Source: Sandaracinaceae bacterium
Lineage (GTDB): Bacteria > Myxococcota_A > Polyangia > Polyangiales > JAFGIB01
Assembly (NCBI GenBank): GCA_017881145.1
Contig: JADGRG010000418.1
Location: 1-6,958 of the forward strand
DNA: 6,958 nucleotides
Direction of reading: 5' to 3'
Shown here: piece after piece, positions 1 to 6,249 of the stretch
Position numbering within the stretch: the stretch's first letter is position 1
How the letters are laid out: each line of letters begins with the position of its first letter
Notes under the pieces: generated by a model
What the model saw: the letters and a program-made list of their open reading frames with translations, nothing else
Database searches by the model: none
What the model was told of the DNA's origin: nothing
Made by a program: the position numbers and the translations under genes

Positions 1-1
1 C

Positions 2-376
2 TTGAGTTGCAATGGAGGCCGCACCGAACGCTTGGCTTCTGCGCCGACCCCAGGCACGAGCGTGACCGTCGACGACACAACCAAGCTGCCCATGGTTCGC
101 GGTCGTGGGCTCGGTCTGCTCTCTGCGCTCTCGAGCAAGCGCCGCATCGGTCTCTTGCTCGATGAAGTGGACAGCGAGGTGCCGACGAGTGCCCCGACGC
201 CGAGGCCCAAGCAGAGCTCGCAGGACGCGGTGCCGCCCTTTGGTGCGGAGCTGCTGAATTTCGTGCGCTCGCAGGGCCTGCGTCCCGCCCTGGCGCACAT
301 GCGTGCGAGCTCGGGCAAGAAAGAATCGGAAGCGGTCGCCGGTATCGCTCGTCTGCGGGATCGCGCAACCAGCTGA
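2..376 (+). CDS. Partial hypothetical protein upstream of fliP (candidate FliO C-terminus)
   Basis: The reading frame is open to the window's left edge and ends at TGA 374-376. The visible 124 residues are probably the C-terminal part of a longer protein, and the TTG at base 2 is unlikely to be the true start. Third codon positions are GC-rich as in the downstream genes, so it looks genuinely coding. No transmembrane helix is visible. A basic stretch near residues 32-54 ends in a short hydrophobic run (RRIGLLLDEVD). It is followed by a Ser/Pro/Thr-rich linker at about residues 60-75 and a soluble, Arg/Ala-rich tail. I do not recognise a family. FliO often sits immediately before fliP and has a poorly conserved cytoplasmic tail after one N-terminal helix. 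FliO is therefore the best guess, but it rests on position only. The gap to fliP is 35 bases. Confidence 0.45.
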   Translation: MSCNGGRTERLASAPTPGTSVTVDDTTKLPMVRGRGLGLLSALSSKRRIGLLLDEVDSEVPTSAPTPRPKQSSQDAVPPFGAELLNFVRSQGLRPALAHMRASSGKKESEAVAGIARLRDRATS

Positions 377-396
377 GCCAGAGCACACGAAAGGTC

Positions 397-405
397 GGAA
401 GAGAG
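397..405 (+). promoter_or_regulatory. Ribosome binding site of fliP
   Basis: The purine-rich GGAAGAGAG ends about six bases before the ATG at 412. This supports 412 as the fliP start. No hydrophobic, signal-like sequence is encoded in frame just upstream of it. Confidence 0.6.
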
Positions 406-411
406 AACCGC

Positions 412-1086
412 ATGTTGCCGCAAGTGACCATCAACTTCGCAGAAGCGCAGGGTGCCGAGCAGGTCGTGCCGGCACTCAAGATCTTGCTGCTGATGACGGT
501 CCTGTCGCTGGCGCCAGCGATCCTGATCTCGATGACGGCGTTCACGCGCATCGTGATCGTGCTCTCGTTCGTGCGACAGGCGATCGGTGCGCAGAACGTG
601 CCTCCCATGCAGGTGGTGATGGTGCTTTCACTCTTGTTGACCGCGGTGGTGATGGCTCCGGTGGCGCAGCGTCTGGACGCCGAGGCCCTCGAGCCCTACA
701 CGCACAAGCAGCTCGACGAGAAAGCGGCGTTCGATCGCGCGTCCAACATCGTCCGTGATTTCCTGGTGCCGCAGACGCGTGAGGCCGACCTCAGGCTCTT
801 CTACGAGCTGAGCAAGACTCCCTCGCCCAAGACACAGCACGACGTCGCGCTGCACCTCTTGGTCGCGGCTTTTATGATCTCGGAGCTGCGCACGGGTTTC
901 GAGATGGGCTTTCTCGTCTTTCTGCCCTTCATCCTGATCGACCTGATCGTGGCGTCGATCCTCACGGCCATGGGCATGGTCATGCTTCCGCCCACCATGC
1001 TGGCGACGCCGCTCAAGCTCCTGCTCTTCGTGTTGGTTGATGGTTGGGGATTGCTTTCGCGTTCCTTGGTGACGAGCTTCGGATGA
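412..1086 (+). CDS. fliP: Flagellar export gate protein FliP
   Basis: FliP is an integral membrane protein. Together with FliQ and FliR it forms the helical export portal (usually five FliP per portal) through which flagellar subunits enter the growing structure. The 224-residue product matches the family throughout. A first hydrophobic helix at about 22-42 leads into the conserved MTAFTRIVIVLSFVRQAIG (41-59). PPMQVV (64-69) precedes a second helix at about 67-86. QTREADLRLF (121-130) is the signature of the hydrophilic loop. SELRTGFEMGF (157-167), LIDLIVAS (175-182), GMVMLPP (188-194) and KLLLFVLVDGW (202-212) complete the C-terminal helices. The start ATG has a good ribosome binding site. 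Many FliP proteins begin with a cleavable signal peptide, but here the first 20 residues are polar and no signal is visible. The stop overlaps the fliQ start in ATGA. Confidence 0.97.
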   Translation: MLPQVTINFAEAQGAEQVVPALKILLLMTVLSLAPAILISMTAFTRIVIVLSFVRQAIGAQNVPPMQVVMVLSLLLTAVVMAPVAQRLDAEALEPYTHKQLDEKAAFDRASNIVRDFLVPQTREADLRLFYELSKTPSPKTQHDVALHLLVAAFMISELRTGFEMGFLVFLPFILIDLIVASILTAMGMVMLPPTMLATPLKLLLFVLVDGWGLLSRSLVTSFG

Positions 1087-1346
1087 CCGCACCTGCCGCA
1101 CTCGAATGGTTTCGTACACTGCTCTGGACGGCCGTGCTGGTCGCGGGGCCATCGGTCCTGGCGGTCGTGGTCGTGGGTTTGGTGATGGCGATTCTGCAAG
1201 CCGCCACGCAGGTGAACGATCAATCGGTGGCGTTTGCTCCCAAGGCCATTGCCATCGTGTTGGCTCTGGTGGTGAGCGGACCTTGGATGCTGGCCGAGCT
1301 CACCCATTTCACCACGGCGATCTTCGCCAGCCTAGCGAGGATGTGA
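1083..1346 (+). CDS. fliQ: Flagellar export gate protein FliQ
   Basis: FliQ is a small two-helix membrane protein that packs around the FliP/FliR core of the export portal. The product is 87 residues, close to the usual 85-90. Helix 1 spans about residues 13-35. The loop carries the hallmark QAATQVNDQSVAFAPK (39-54), equivalent to the family QAaTQ...E/DQ...F.PK motif. Helix 2 spans about 55-72 and includes the conserved GPWM (66-69). The ATG at 1083 overlaps the fliP stop by four bases (ATGA), and the protein then starts exactly where FliQ proteins normally start. An in-frame ATG at 1044 would add 13 residues inside fliP and is less likely. Only a weak Shine-Dalgarno-like GGTGA (1068-1072) is present, so translation is probably coupled to fliP. 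Confidence 0.96.
   Translation: MTAPAALEWFRTLLWTAVLVAGPSVLAVVVVGLVMAILQAATQVNDQSVAFAPKAIAIVLALVVSGPWMLAELTHFTTAIFASLARM
1337..1340 (+). promoter_or_regulatory. Ribosome binding site of fliR
   Basis: GAGG lies nine bases before the GTG at 1350, overlapping the last codons of fliQ. It supports the GTG start of fliR. Confidence 0.5.
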
Positions 1347-1349
1347 GCG

Positions 1350-2126
1350 GTGCCGAGCCTGTTCTCGGCGTCGACGCATCTCATCACCTTCTTCATGTTG
1401 GCCTCGCTGCGCGTGGCGACAGCGCTGGCGTCGCTGCCCGCGCCCTTTGGCAGCGTTGCCCCGATCCGCATTCGTACGGCGGTGTCGGTGGTGATCACTG
1501 CCGCGATATGTGCGTCGCTCAGCGCACAAGCGCCGGACCTCGGTCAGGACGTGATGCAGATCTTCAAAGCCGCGCTCGGTGAAATGCTGCTAGGCGCCGT
1601 CATCGGCATGACGGTGCGCGTCACGTTGGCTGCAGCAGACATGGCTGGATCCATGGCCGGACAGTCCATGGGTCTTGGTTTCGCCACCACGATGGACCCC
1701 TCACAAGGTGAGGCCACCCTCGCCACTGCACACCTGCTCGCGTCTTTCGCGACAGTGGTTTTCTTCGCATTTGACGGGCATCACGCTGTAATCGGGGCTC
1801 TTGCCGCCAGCTTCCGCTCCGCGCCGGTGGGGCAGGAGTGGCATGCGATTGCGCAGAGCGGGATCGTCGATATGGCGTCCCGGATGATGGCACGCGGCCT
1901 GCAAATAGCAGCTCCTGTGGTGGCAACGATGTTCATCGTGCAGCTTGGAACGGCGCTCGCATCCCGCGCGGCGCCGCGCGTCCAGCTCTTCGCGTTCTCG
2001 TTTTCCATTGCCGCTGCAGCTGGAATGCTCGTGCTCTGGGTCGCCGCGCCGTCGCTGGCAACAGCCATCAACGTGCAGGTGCAGCGCCTGCCTCTGGCGT
2101 TGGCCGAGATTGTGGGAGGCCGCTAG
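1350..2126 (+). CDS. fliR: Flagellar export gate protein FliR
   Basis: FliR is the single-copy membrane subunit that completes the FliP5-FliR core of the flagellar export portal. The 258-residue product has the usual FliR length and several hydrophobic helices (roughly 9-30, 42-58, 74-95, 125-142, 184-204, 211-233). Family motifs are clear. ALGEMLLGAVIGMTVR (75-90) and the following AGSMAGQSMGLGFATTMDP (99-117) match the E..lG...G......AG...Q.GL.fA...DP pattern. FFAFDGHHAVI (138-148) is the conserved GH segment. Around 207-225 the usual aPQ.N.F...FP pattern is replaced by APRVQLFAFSFS, so conserved Gln, Asn and Pro positions differ. The GTG start lies three bases after the fliQ stop, behind GAGG. 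The TAG stop shares one base with the flhB start (TAGTG). Confidence 0.95.
   Translation: MPSLFSASTHLITFFMLASLRVATALASLPAPFGSVAPIRIRTAVSVVITAAICASLSAQAPDLGQDVMQIFKAALGEMLLGAVIGMTVRVTLAAADMAGSMAGQSMGLGFATTMDPSQGEATLATAHLLASFATVVFFAFDGHHAVIGALAASFRSAPVGQEWHAIAQSGIVDMASRMMARGLQIAAPVVATMFIVQLGTALASRAAPRVQLFAFSFSIAAAAGMLVLWVAAPSLATAINVQVQRLPLALAEIVGGR
2114..2119 (+). promoter_or_regulatory. Ribosome binding site of flhB
   Basis: GGGAGG within the last fliR codons ends six bases before the GTG at 2126. It selects this start over upstream in-frame starts that would run through fliR. Confidence 0.65.
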
Positions 2127-3214
2127 TGGCAGAGCGCGACCAGCGTACAGAGGAGGCCACTCCACGCAAGCGCGAGCAGATGCGTCAGGAGGGCCAGGTC
2201 GCGCAGAGTCACGACGTGGGCTCGGCCGCGGTCGTGGTGGCCAGCTTCGCGACGCTCGCTTGGACCGGGACGACGCTAGTGCGCGGGCTCTCGAACTTCG
2301 CGCTGCGCTCGCTGCGCCTGGTTGACGCGTCGCGGCCGCTCGACGCACTGCGTGCCAGCGTGAAAGCGCTCTTGCCCGCGGCGCTGCCCATCATCGCGGC
2401 GGCAGTAGCCGCGATCGTGGTCGGCGTGGTGCAGGCTCGGACATTCTCGTTCTCCGTCATCGCCTTCAAGCTCGAGCGCCTCGACCCAACCGAGCGGCTC
2501 TCGCAGATGCTTCCCGGCAAGCACGCGTTGATCGAGATTCTGAAGCAGGTCGTGAAGCTGCTCGCCATCGGTTGGCTCGTCTACCAGCTCATCGCGCAGG
2601 CCATGCCGATGTTCTCGGCGCTCGCAGCCAGCTCTCCCATGGTGGCGGCCTCGTCGGTGGCGGGTGTGGCGCAGAAGCTCGCGATGCGAGTGGGGCTCGC
2701 GTTCGTTGCAGTGGCTGGCTTCGACTATTGGCTGGCACACCGCAAGTTCAGCGAGGATGCGAAGATGTCGCGCGACGAGGTGCGCGACGAACACAAGGCC
2801 GAGGAAGGTCGGCCCGAGATTCGCGAGAAGATTCGCCGCAAGATGCGCGAGCTCGCGAAGAACCGCGCGCTCTCGGATGTGAGCAAGGCGACGGTGATGG
2901 TGGTCAACCCCACTCACTACGCCGTCGCGCTTCGCTATCTGCCGGAGCGAGATGCCGCTCCGATCGTGCTCGCCAAGGGCAAGGACGAGCTGGCGCTCTC
3001 GATGCGCGCACAAGCGCGTCGTCATCAGGTGCCGATGCTCGAGAACAAGCCCTTGGCCCGCGCACTCTACAGCACGAGCAAGATTGGCCGACCCATCCCG
3101 GTTGATCTCTATCGAGCCGTTGCCGAGGTGATCGCCTACGTGATGCAGCTGCGTGCCCGCAAAGGCGGCACGACGCTGGTGCGCGCTCCCCAGGCGCCAC
3201 GAGGTGAGTCGTGA
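2126..3214 (+). CDS. flhB: Flagellar export switch protein FlhB (autocleaving)
   Basis: FlhB is the membrane protein that helps open the export portal and switches export from rod/hook to filament proteins after it cleaves itself. The 362-residue product begins with the family signature RTEEATPRKREQMRQEGQVA (7-26). Hydrophobic helices follow at roughly 33-50, 83-103, 136-160 and 178-200. The linker KMSRDEVRDEHKAEEGRPEI (213-232) then leads into the cytoplasmic domain. The autocleavage motif NPTH is intact at 261-264, with the expected scissile bond between N261 and P262. It is followed by YAVALRY, VLAKGKDELA, ENKPLARALY and the YRAVAEVIAYV tail (329-339). The start is the GTG at 2126, behind GGGAGG, which places the conserved N-terminus correctly. 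The frame stays open upstream to an ATG at 1838 inside fliR, but that extension has no FlhB similarity. The stop overlaps the flhA start in GTGA. Confidence 0.97.
   Translation: MAERDQRTEEATPRKREQMRQEGQVAQSHDVGSAAVVVASFATLAWTGTTLVRGLSNFALRSLRLVDASRPLDALRASVKALLPAALPIIAAAVAAIVVGVVQARTFSFSVIAFKLERLDPTERLSQMLPGKHALIEILKQVVKLLAIGWLVYQLIAQAMPMFSALAASSPMVAASSVAGVAQKLAMRVGLAFVAVAGFDYWLAHRKFSEDAKMSRDEVRDEHKAEEGRPEIREKIRRKMRELAKNRALSDVSKATVMVVNPTHYAVALRYLPERDAAPIVLAKGKDELALSMRAQARRHQVPMLENKPLARALYSTSKIGRPIPVDLYRAVAEVIAYVMQLRARKGGTTLVRAPQAPRGES
3201..3208 (+). promoter_or_regulatory. Ribosome binding site of flhA
   Basis: GAGGTGAG sits just before the GTG at 3211, inside the end of flhB. With six bases between GAGG and the start codon, it supports the GTG start in the GTGA overlap. 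Confidence 0.65.
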
Positions 3215-5259
3215 GCACCAAGTCAGCCGCATCGCTTCCATCCATGGTCCTCGAGGGCGCCGTACCCGTCGTCCTGGTGGGCATCGTCTTGCTGATGGTG
3301 GTTCCGCTGCCGGCGCCGGTGCTCGACCTCTTGCTCGCCACCTCGATCGCCCTTGCCGTGGCGCTGCTCCTGATCTCCATCCACATCGAAAAGCCCCTCG
3401 ATCTCTCGGCATTTCCGACCATCCTGCTCTTCGTCACGCTCTTTCGCTTGGCACTCAACGTAGCCTCGACGCGGCTCATTCTGCTCAATGGCAGCGAAGG
3501 ACCCGGCGCCGCTGGCAGCGTCATCCGAGCGTTCGGAGAGTTGATCATCCGCGGCAATTACTTGGTGGGCGCGACCATCTTCGTGCTCCTGGTGATCATC
3601 AACTTCGTCGTGATCACCAAAGGTGCGGGCCGTATCGCCGAGGTCTCGGCGCGCTTCACCTTGGACGCCATGCCCGGCAAACAGATGAGTATCGACGCCG
3701 ACCTTGGCTCGGGCGCCATCACCCAGGACCAGGCCAGGGCGCGCCGCAAGGAGATCGAGCAGGAGAGCGACTTCTTCGGCGCGATGGACGGTTCTTCGAA
3801 GTTCGTTCGCGGCGATGCCATCGCGGGGCTGCTGATGACTGCGATCAACATCGCGGTCGGCTTCATCGTCGGTGTGGTGCAGAAGGATCTCAGCCCGGCG
3901 GATGCCGCCAAGACTTACACCATCCTTACAGTCGGTGACGGCCTCGTCGCGCAGATTCCCGCGCTACTCATCTCCACCGCCGCCGGCGTGGGGGTGACCC
4001 GCGCTGCAGCAGGCGCGGCGCTCGCACCGGCCTTGGTTGCTCAGCTCGGCGCACGACGTAACGCGCTCTGGGGCACGGCGGGACTCTTGGCCGTCATCGG
4101 GCTCTTGCCGAATATGCCTGCGATTCCGTTCTTGGTGCTGGCCGGCGCCGTCGGGTTTGGTGCGCGTTACAGCGCGGCCGCGCAGCGCCTCGACGACTCG
4201 CGCAGCGCAGCCAGCGTGGAGACCGTCAAAGCGGCGGAGCCCAGTGAGCGCGAACGTATCGAAGAGATGTTGCCCGTGGATCTGCTGGAGCTCGAGGTCG
4301 GCTTCGATCTGGTGCCTTTGGTGGACCCGCACAAGGGTGGCGGTCTGGTGGAGCGGGTGTCTGCCATCCGGCGCAATCTTGCTGCCGAGCTCGGCATCAT
4401 CATCCCGTCGGTGCATATCCGCGACAACCTGCGGCTAGGATCGAATGCCTATCGCCTCTTGGTGAGTGGCAACGAAGTGGGCCGCGGCGAGCTGCGGGTG
4501 GGCCGCTTCCTGGCGATGGATCCGACCGGAGCGCTGCCGGCCATTCCTGGTGAGCGCGTCAGCGAGCCCGCGTTCGGTTTGCCTGCCCATTGGGTCGGCC
4601 CGGCCGACCGCGAGAAGGTGGAGAGCCTCGGATACACCGTGGTCGACGCAGCCACCGTAGCGGCGACGCACTTGACGGAGCTGCTGCGCGCGACTGCACC
4701 GGAGCTGCTTGGTCGTCGCGAGGCGCAGGAGCTCTTCGACGTCTTTGCGCGCCGCGAGCCACGCCTCATCGATGAGGTCATACCGAACATCTTGACGCTG
4801 GGCGAGGTCATTCAGGTACTGCGCCAGCTCTTGCGTGAGTCGGTGCCGGTGCGCGACCTGCGCACGATCATGGAGACGCTGGCCGATTCCGGTCGCGAGA
4901 CCAAGGATAGCAATGAGCTAACCGAGCGCGTGCGACATCGCCTGGCGCGATCGATCAGCTCTCGCTTCAAGGACGAACGCGGTCGCATCGCCGCGCTGGT
5001 GCTCGACCCGCGCGCAGAAGAGGCGTTCCGCAGCGGCGGTCCCGATGCATCCAGTGCCCAGCGCGTGCTTTCGTCGCTGGACAGTGCTGCTCGCGCCTTC
5101 CAGGGCGTGAGCACTCCCCCCGTGCTTTTCTGCGCGCAAGACGTGCGCAGATCTGTGGCCGAGTTCCTTAGCCGTCGAATTCCCGGGCTTTCCGTCCTCT
5201 CGTATCGTGAAGTCGATCCGAAGGCGACGGTCCGGACACTCGGTGTCGTCAGCGCATAA
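3211..5259 (+). CDS. flhA: Flagellar export protein FlhA (FHIPEP family)
   Basis: FlhA forms a nonameric ring at the export gate. Its membrane part takes part in proton-driven export and its cytoplasmic part docks chaperone-substrate complexes. The 682 residues match the family length (about 690). Eight hydrophobic segments fall at roughly 13-34, 38-58, 66-83, 116-136, 203-223, 238-262, 285-301 and 303-320. PLDLSAFPTILLFVTLFRLA (62-81) and the FHIPEP signature RFTLDAMPGKQMSIDADLGS (148-167) are intact, as is KFVRGDA (197-203), which carries a conserved acidic residue near the fifth helix. A flexible linker (about 321-350) leads to the cytoplasmic domain from LPVDLLELEVG, with PAFGLPAHW (453-461), THLTELL (486-492) and ELLGRREAQELFD (498-510). 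The GTG start overlaps flhB by four bases behind a strong ribosome binding site. No frameshift or missing block is seen. Confidence 0.98.
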   Translation: MSTKSAASLPSMVLEGAVPVVLVGIVLLMVVPLPAPVLDLLLATSIALAVALLLISIHIEKPLDLSAFPTILLFVTLFRLALNVASTRLILLNGSEGPGAAGSVIRAFGELIIRGNYLVGATIFVLLVIINFVVITKGAGRIAEVSARFTLDAMPGKQMSIDADLGSGAITQDQARARRKEIEQESDFFGAMDGSSKFVRGDAIAGLLMTAINIAVGFIVGVVQKDLSPADAAKTYTILTVGDGLVAQIPALLISTAAGVGVTRAAAGAALAPALVAQLGARRNALWGTAGLLAVIGLLPNMPAIPFLVLAGAVGFGARYSAAAQRLDDSRSAASVETVKAAEPSERERIEEMLPVDLLELEVGFDLVPLVDPHKGGGLVERVSAIRRNLAAELGIIIPSVHIRDNLRLGSNAYRLLVSGNEVGRGELRVGRFLAMDPTGALPAIPGERVSEPAFGLPAHWVGPADREKVESLGYTVVDAATVAATHLTELLRATAPELLGRREAQELFDVFARREPRLIDEVIPNILTLGEVIQVLRQLLRESVPVRDLRTIMETLADSGRETKDSNELTERVRHRLARSISSRFKDERGRIAALVLDPRAEEAFRSGGPDASSAQRVLSSLDSAARAFQGVSTPPVLFCAQDVRRSVAEFLSRRIPGLSVLSYREVDPKATVRTLGVVSA

Positions 5260-5264
5260 AGGAG
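5258..5264 (+). promoter_or_regulatory. Strong ribosome binding site of flhF
   Basis: AAAGGAG overlaps the flhA stop codon and ends seven bases before the GTG at 5272. It is the closest match in the window to the ideal Shine-Dalgarno sequence, and it fixes the flhF start in the 12-base gap. Confidence 0.7.
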
Positions 5265-5271
5265 AATCGAA

Positions 5272-6249
5272 GTGGTACACACCTTTCGTGCAGGACGTTT
5301 CGAAGAAGCGATAGCTCAAGTGAAGCGCGTGCTCGGGCCGGACGCGCTGATCGTTTCGCGCAGAGATCTCGTGCCCGGAGAGCTGCGTGACAGCAAAGGC
5401 GGTGGTGTCGAGATCACCGCGATGTCCAGCCACGATGCGGAAGTGGCGCGCGTTCCACAACGCACGCCTGGCCCTATCGGGCTCTTGGAGCGACGACTCC
5501 TGCGCGATGGCGTGTCGCAAAATGCGGTAAAAGCTCTGTCATCGGCGGTTCGCGACCGGCAACAGGGGCCGCTGCTCGGCATGAGCGCCCTGGAAGCCGT
5601 GCTCGGCGAGGTGCTGGCCGAAGAGGTCGTATTCGGCGGCGGCATCGGTGGCCGCTCGCGGGTGGTCGCTCTGGTCGGTCCGACAGGCGCCGGCAAGACC
5701 ACCACGATTGCCAAGATCGCTGCGCACGAACAGTTAGTCGCCGGCCGTAAGGTCGGAGTCGTGTCGATCGACAACTATCGCATCGGTGGCATCGAGCAAC
5801 TCGGTCGTTACGCCGACCTGATCGGCTGTCCGATGGAGACAGCGTCGGATGCGCGCTCGCTCGAGGTTGCGCTGCGCAAGCTGGGGGACGCCAACATCGT
5901 GCTCGTGGACACTGCCGGCCGCTCCACGCGCGATACCTGGGCGCTCACCGAGATGGCGGAGTGCTTGCGCGGAGCACAGGAAGCCGTGGAGGTGCATCTC
6001 TGTCTGCCGGTGGCGATGCGCGATCGCGAGCTCGCTCTGGCCATCGAGAACTATTCTGCGCTTGGCCCAGCGCGCCTCACCTGCACCAAGATCGATGAGG
6101 CTCTGTGTTGCGGCGCGATCATCGCGGCCCACGTTCAGAGCGGTTTGCCGCTCGGTTACTTCACCAACGGTCAGCGTGTGCCGGAAGACTTCAGCGTCGC
6201 AAGTCCGGAGGGCCTGGCGGCCCTGCTTTGCGAAGGAGACCTCAACTGA
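5272..6249 (+). CDS. flhF: Flagellar placement GTPase FlhF (SRP family)
   Basis: FlhF is an SRP-type GTPase that marks the site of flagellar assembly, often a cell pole, and helps recruit early basal-body proteins. The 325-residue product starts with the small B domain (1-50: TFRAGRFEEAIAQVKRVLGP, DALIVSRR, GGGVEITA). A very short linker and the helical N domain (about 68-125) follow. The G domain has the P-loop GPTGAGKTTT (136-145), the G2/insertion segment DNYRIGGIEQL (167-177), DTAGRS (213-218) and TKID (272-275). The C-terminal GLPLGYFTNGQRVPEDF (291-307) is typical of FlhF. It is shorter than many FlhF proteins, for example about 366 residues in Bacillus, because the B-N linker is nearly absent. 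G2 has Asn168 where Thr or Ser is usual (DTYR/DSYR). The GTG start has a strong ribosome binding site. The stop shares one base with flhG. Confidence 0.96.
   Translation: MVHTFRAGRFEEAIAQVKRVLGPDALIVSRRDLVPGELRDSKGGGVEITAMSSHDAEVARVPQRTPGPIGLLERRLLRDGVSQNAVKALSSAVRDRQQGPLLGMSALEAVLGEVLAEEVVFGGGIGGRSRVVALVGPTGAGKTTTIAKIAAHEQLVAGRKVGVVSIDNYRIGGIEQLGRYADLIGCPMETASDARSLEVALRKLGDANIVLVDTAGRSTRDTWALTEMAECLRGAQEAVEVHLCLPVAMRDRELALAIENYSALGPARLTCTKIDEALCCGAIIAAHVQSGLPLGYFTNGQRVPEDFSVASPEGLAALLCEGDLN
6233..6238 (+). promoter_or_regulatory. Ribosome binding site of flhG
   Basis: AAGGAG inside the last codons of flhF lies ten bases before the ATG at 6249. It supports that start, which places the DQAxxIR motif at the extreme N-terminus as expected for FlhG. 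Confidence 0.6.

Noticed and set aside
303..758. Plus-strand open frame of 151 codons overlapping the end of the first gene and fliP
   Set aside because: It is a shifted frame of fliP, with Arg/Gly/Ala-rich composition and no family resemblance.
1044..1082. Alternative upstream ATG for fliQ adding 13 residues
   Set aside because: The extension lies within fliP. The ATG in the ATGA overlap gives the canonical FliQ N-terminus and length.
1522..1533. 12-base sequence GCGCACAAGCGC, repeated at 3006-3017
   Set aside because: There are two copies in different genes and frames, with no further extension or spacing pattern. This is expected by chance in GC-rich sequence.
1965..1980. Perfect 16-base GC palindrome (CGCGCGGCGCCGCGCG) inside fliR
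   Set aside because: It encodes ordinary FliR residues in a GC-rich gene, has no loop or T-tract, and is easily explained by codon composition. It is not a credible terminator or operator.
1838..2125. In-frame upstream extension of flhB starting at an ATG inside fliR, adding 96 residues
   Set aside because: The added residues lie out of frame within fliR and show no FlhB features. The GTG at 2126 has a GGGAGG site and gives the standard FlhB N-terminus.
2276..3412. Long minus-strand open frame of 378 codons opposite flhB/flhA
   Set aside because: It is composed of His/Arg/Gly-rich, low-complexity-like residues typical of antisense frames in GC-rich genes, has no recognisable motif, and faces two certain genes.
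412..5259. Possibility that this is a virulence-type (injectisome) type III secretion locus
   Set aside because: FliP/FliQ/FliR/FlhB/FlhA have flagellar-type motifs and are followed directly by flhF and flhG, which belong to flagellar systems.
5260..5271. Possible promoter or terminator between flhA and flhF
   Set aside because: The gap is only 12 bases and is filled by a ribosome binding site. There is no hairpin, T-tract or room for promoter elements.
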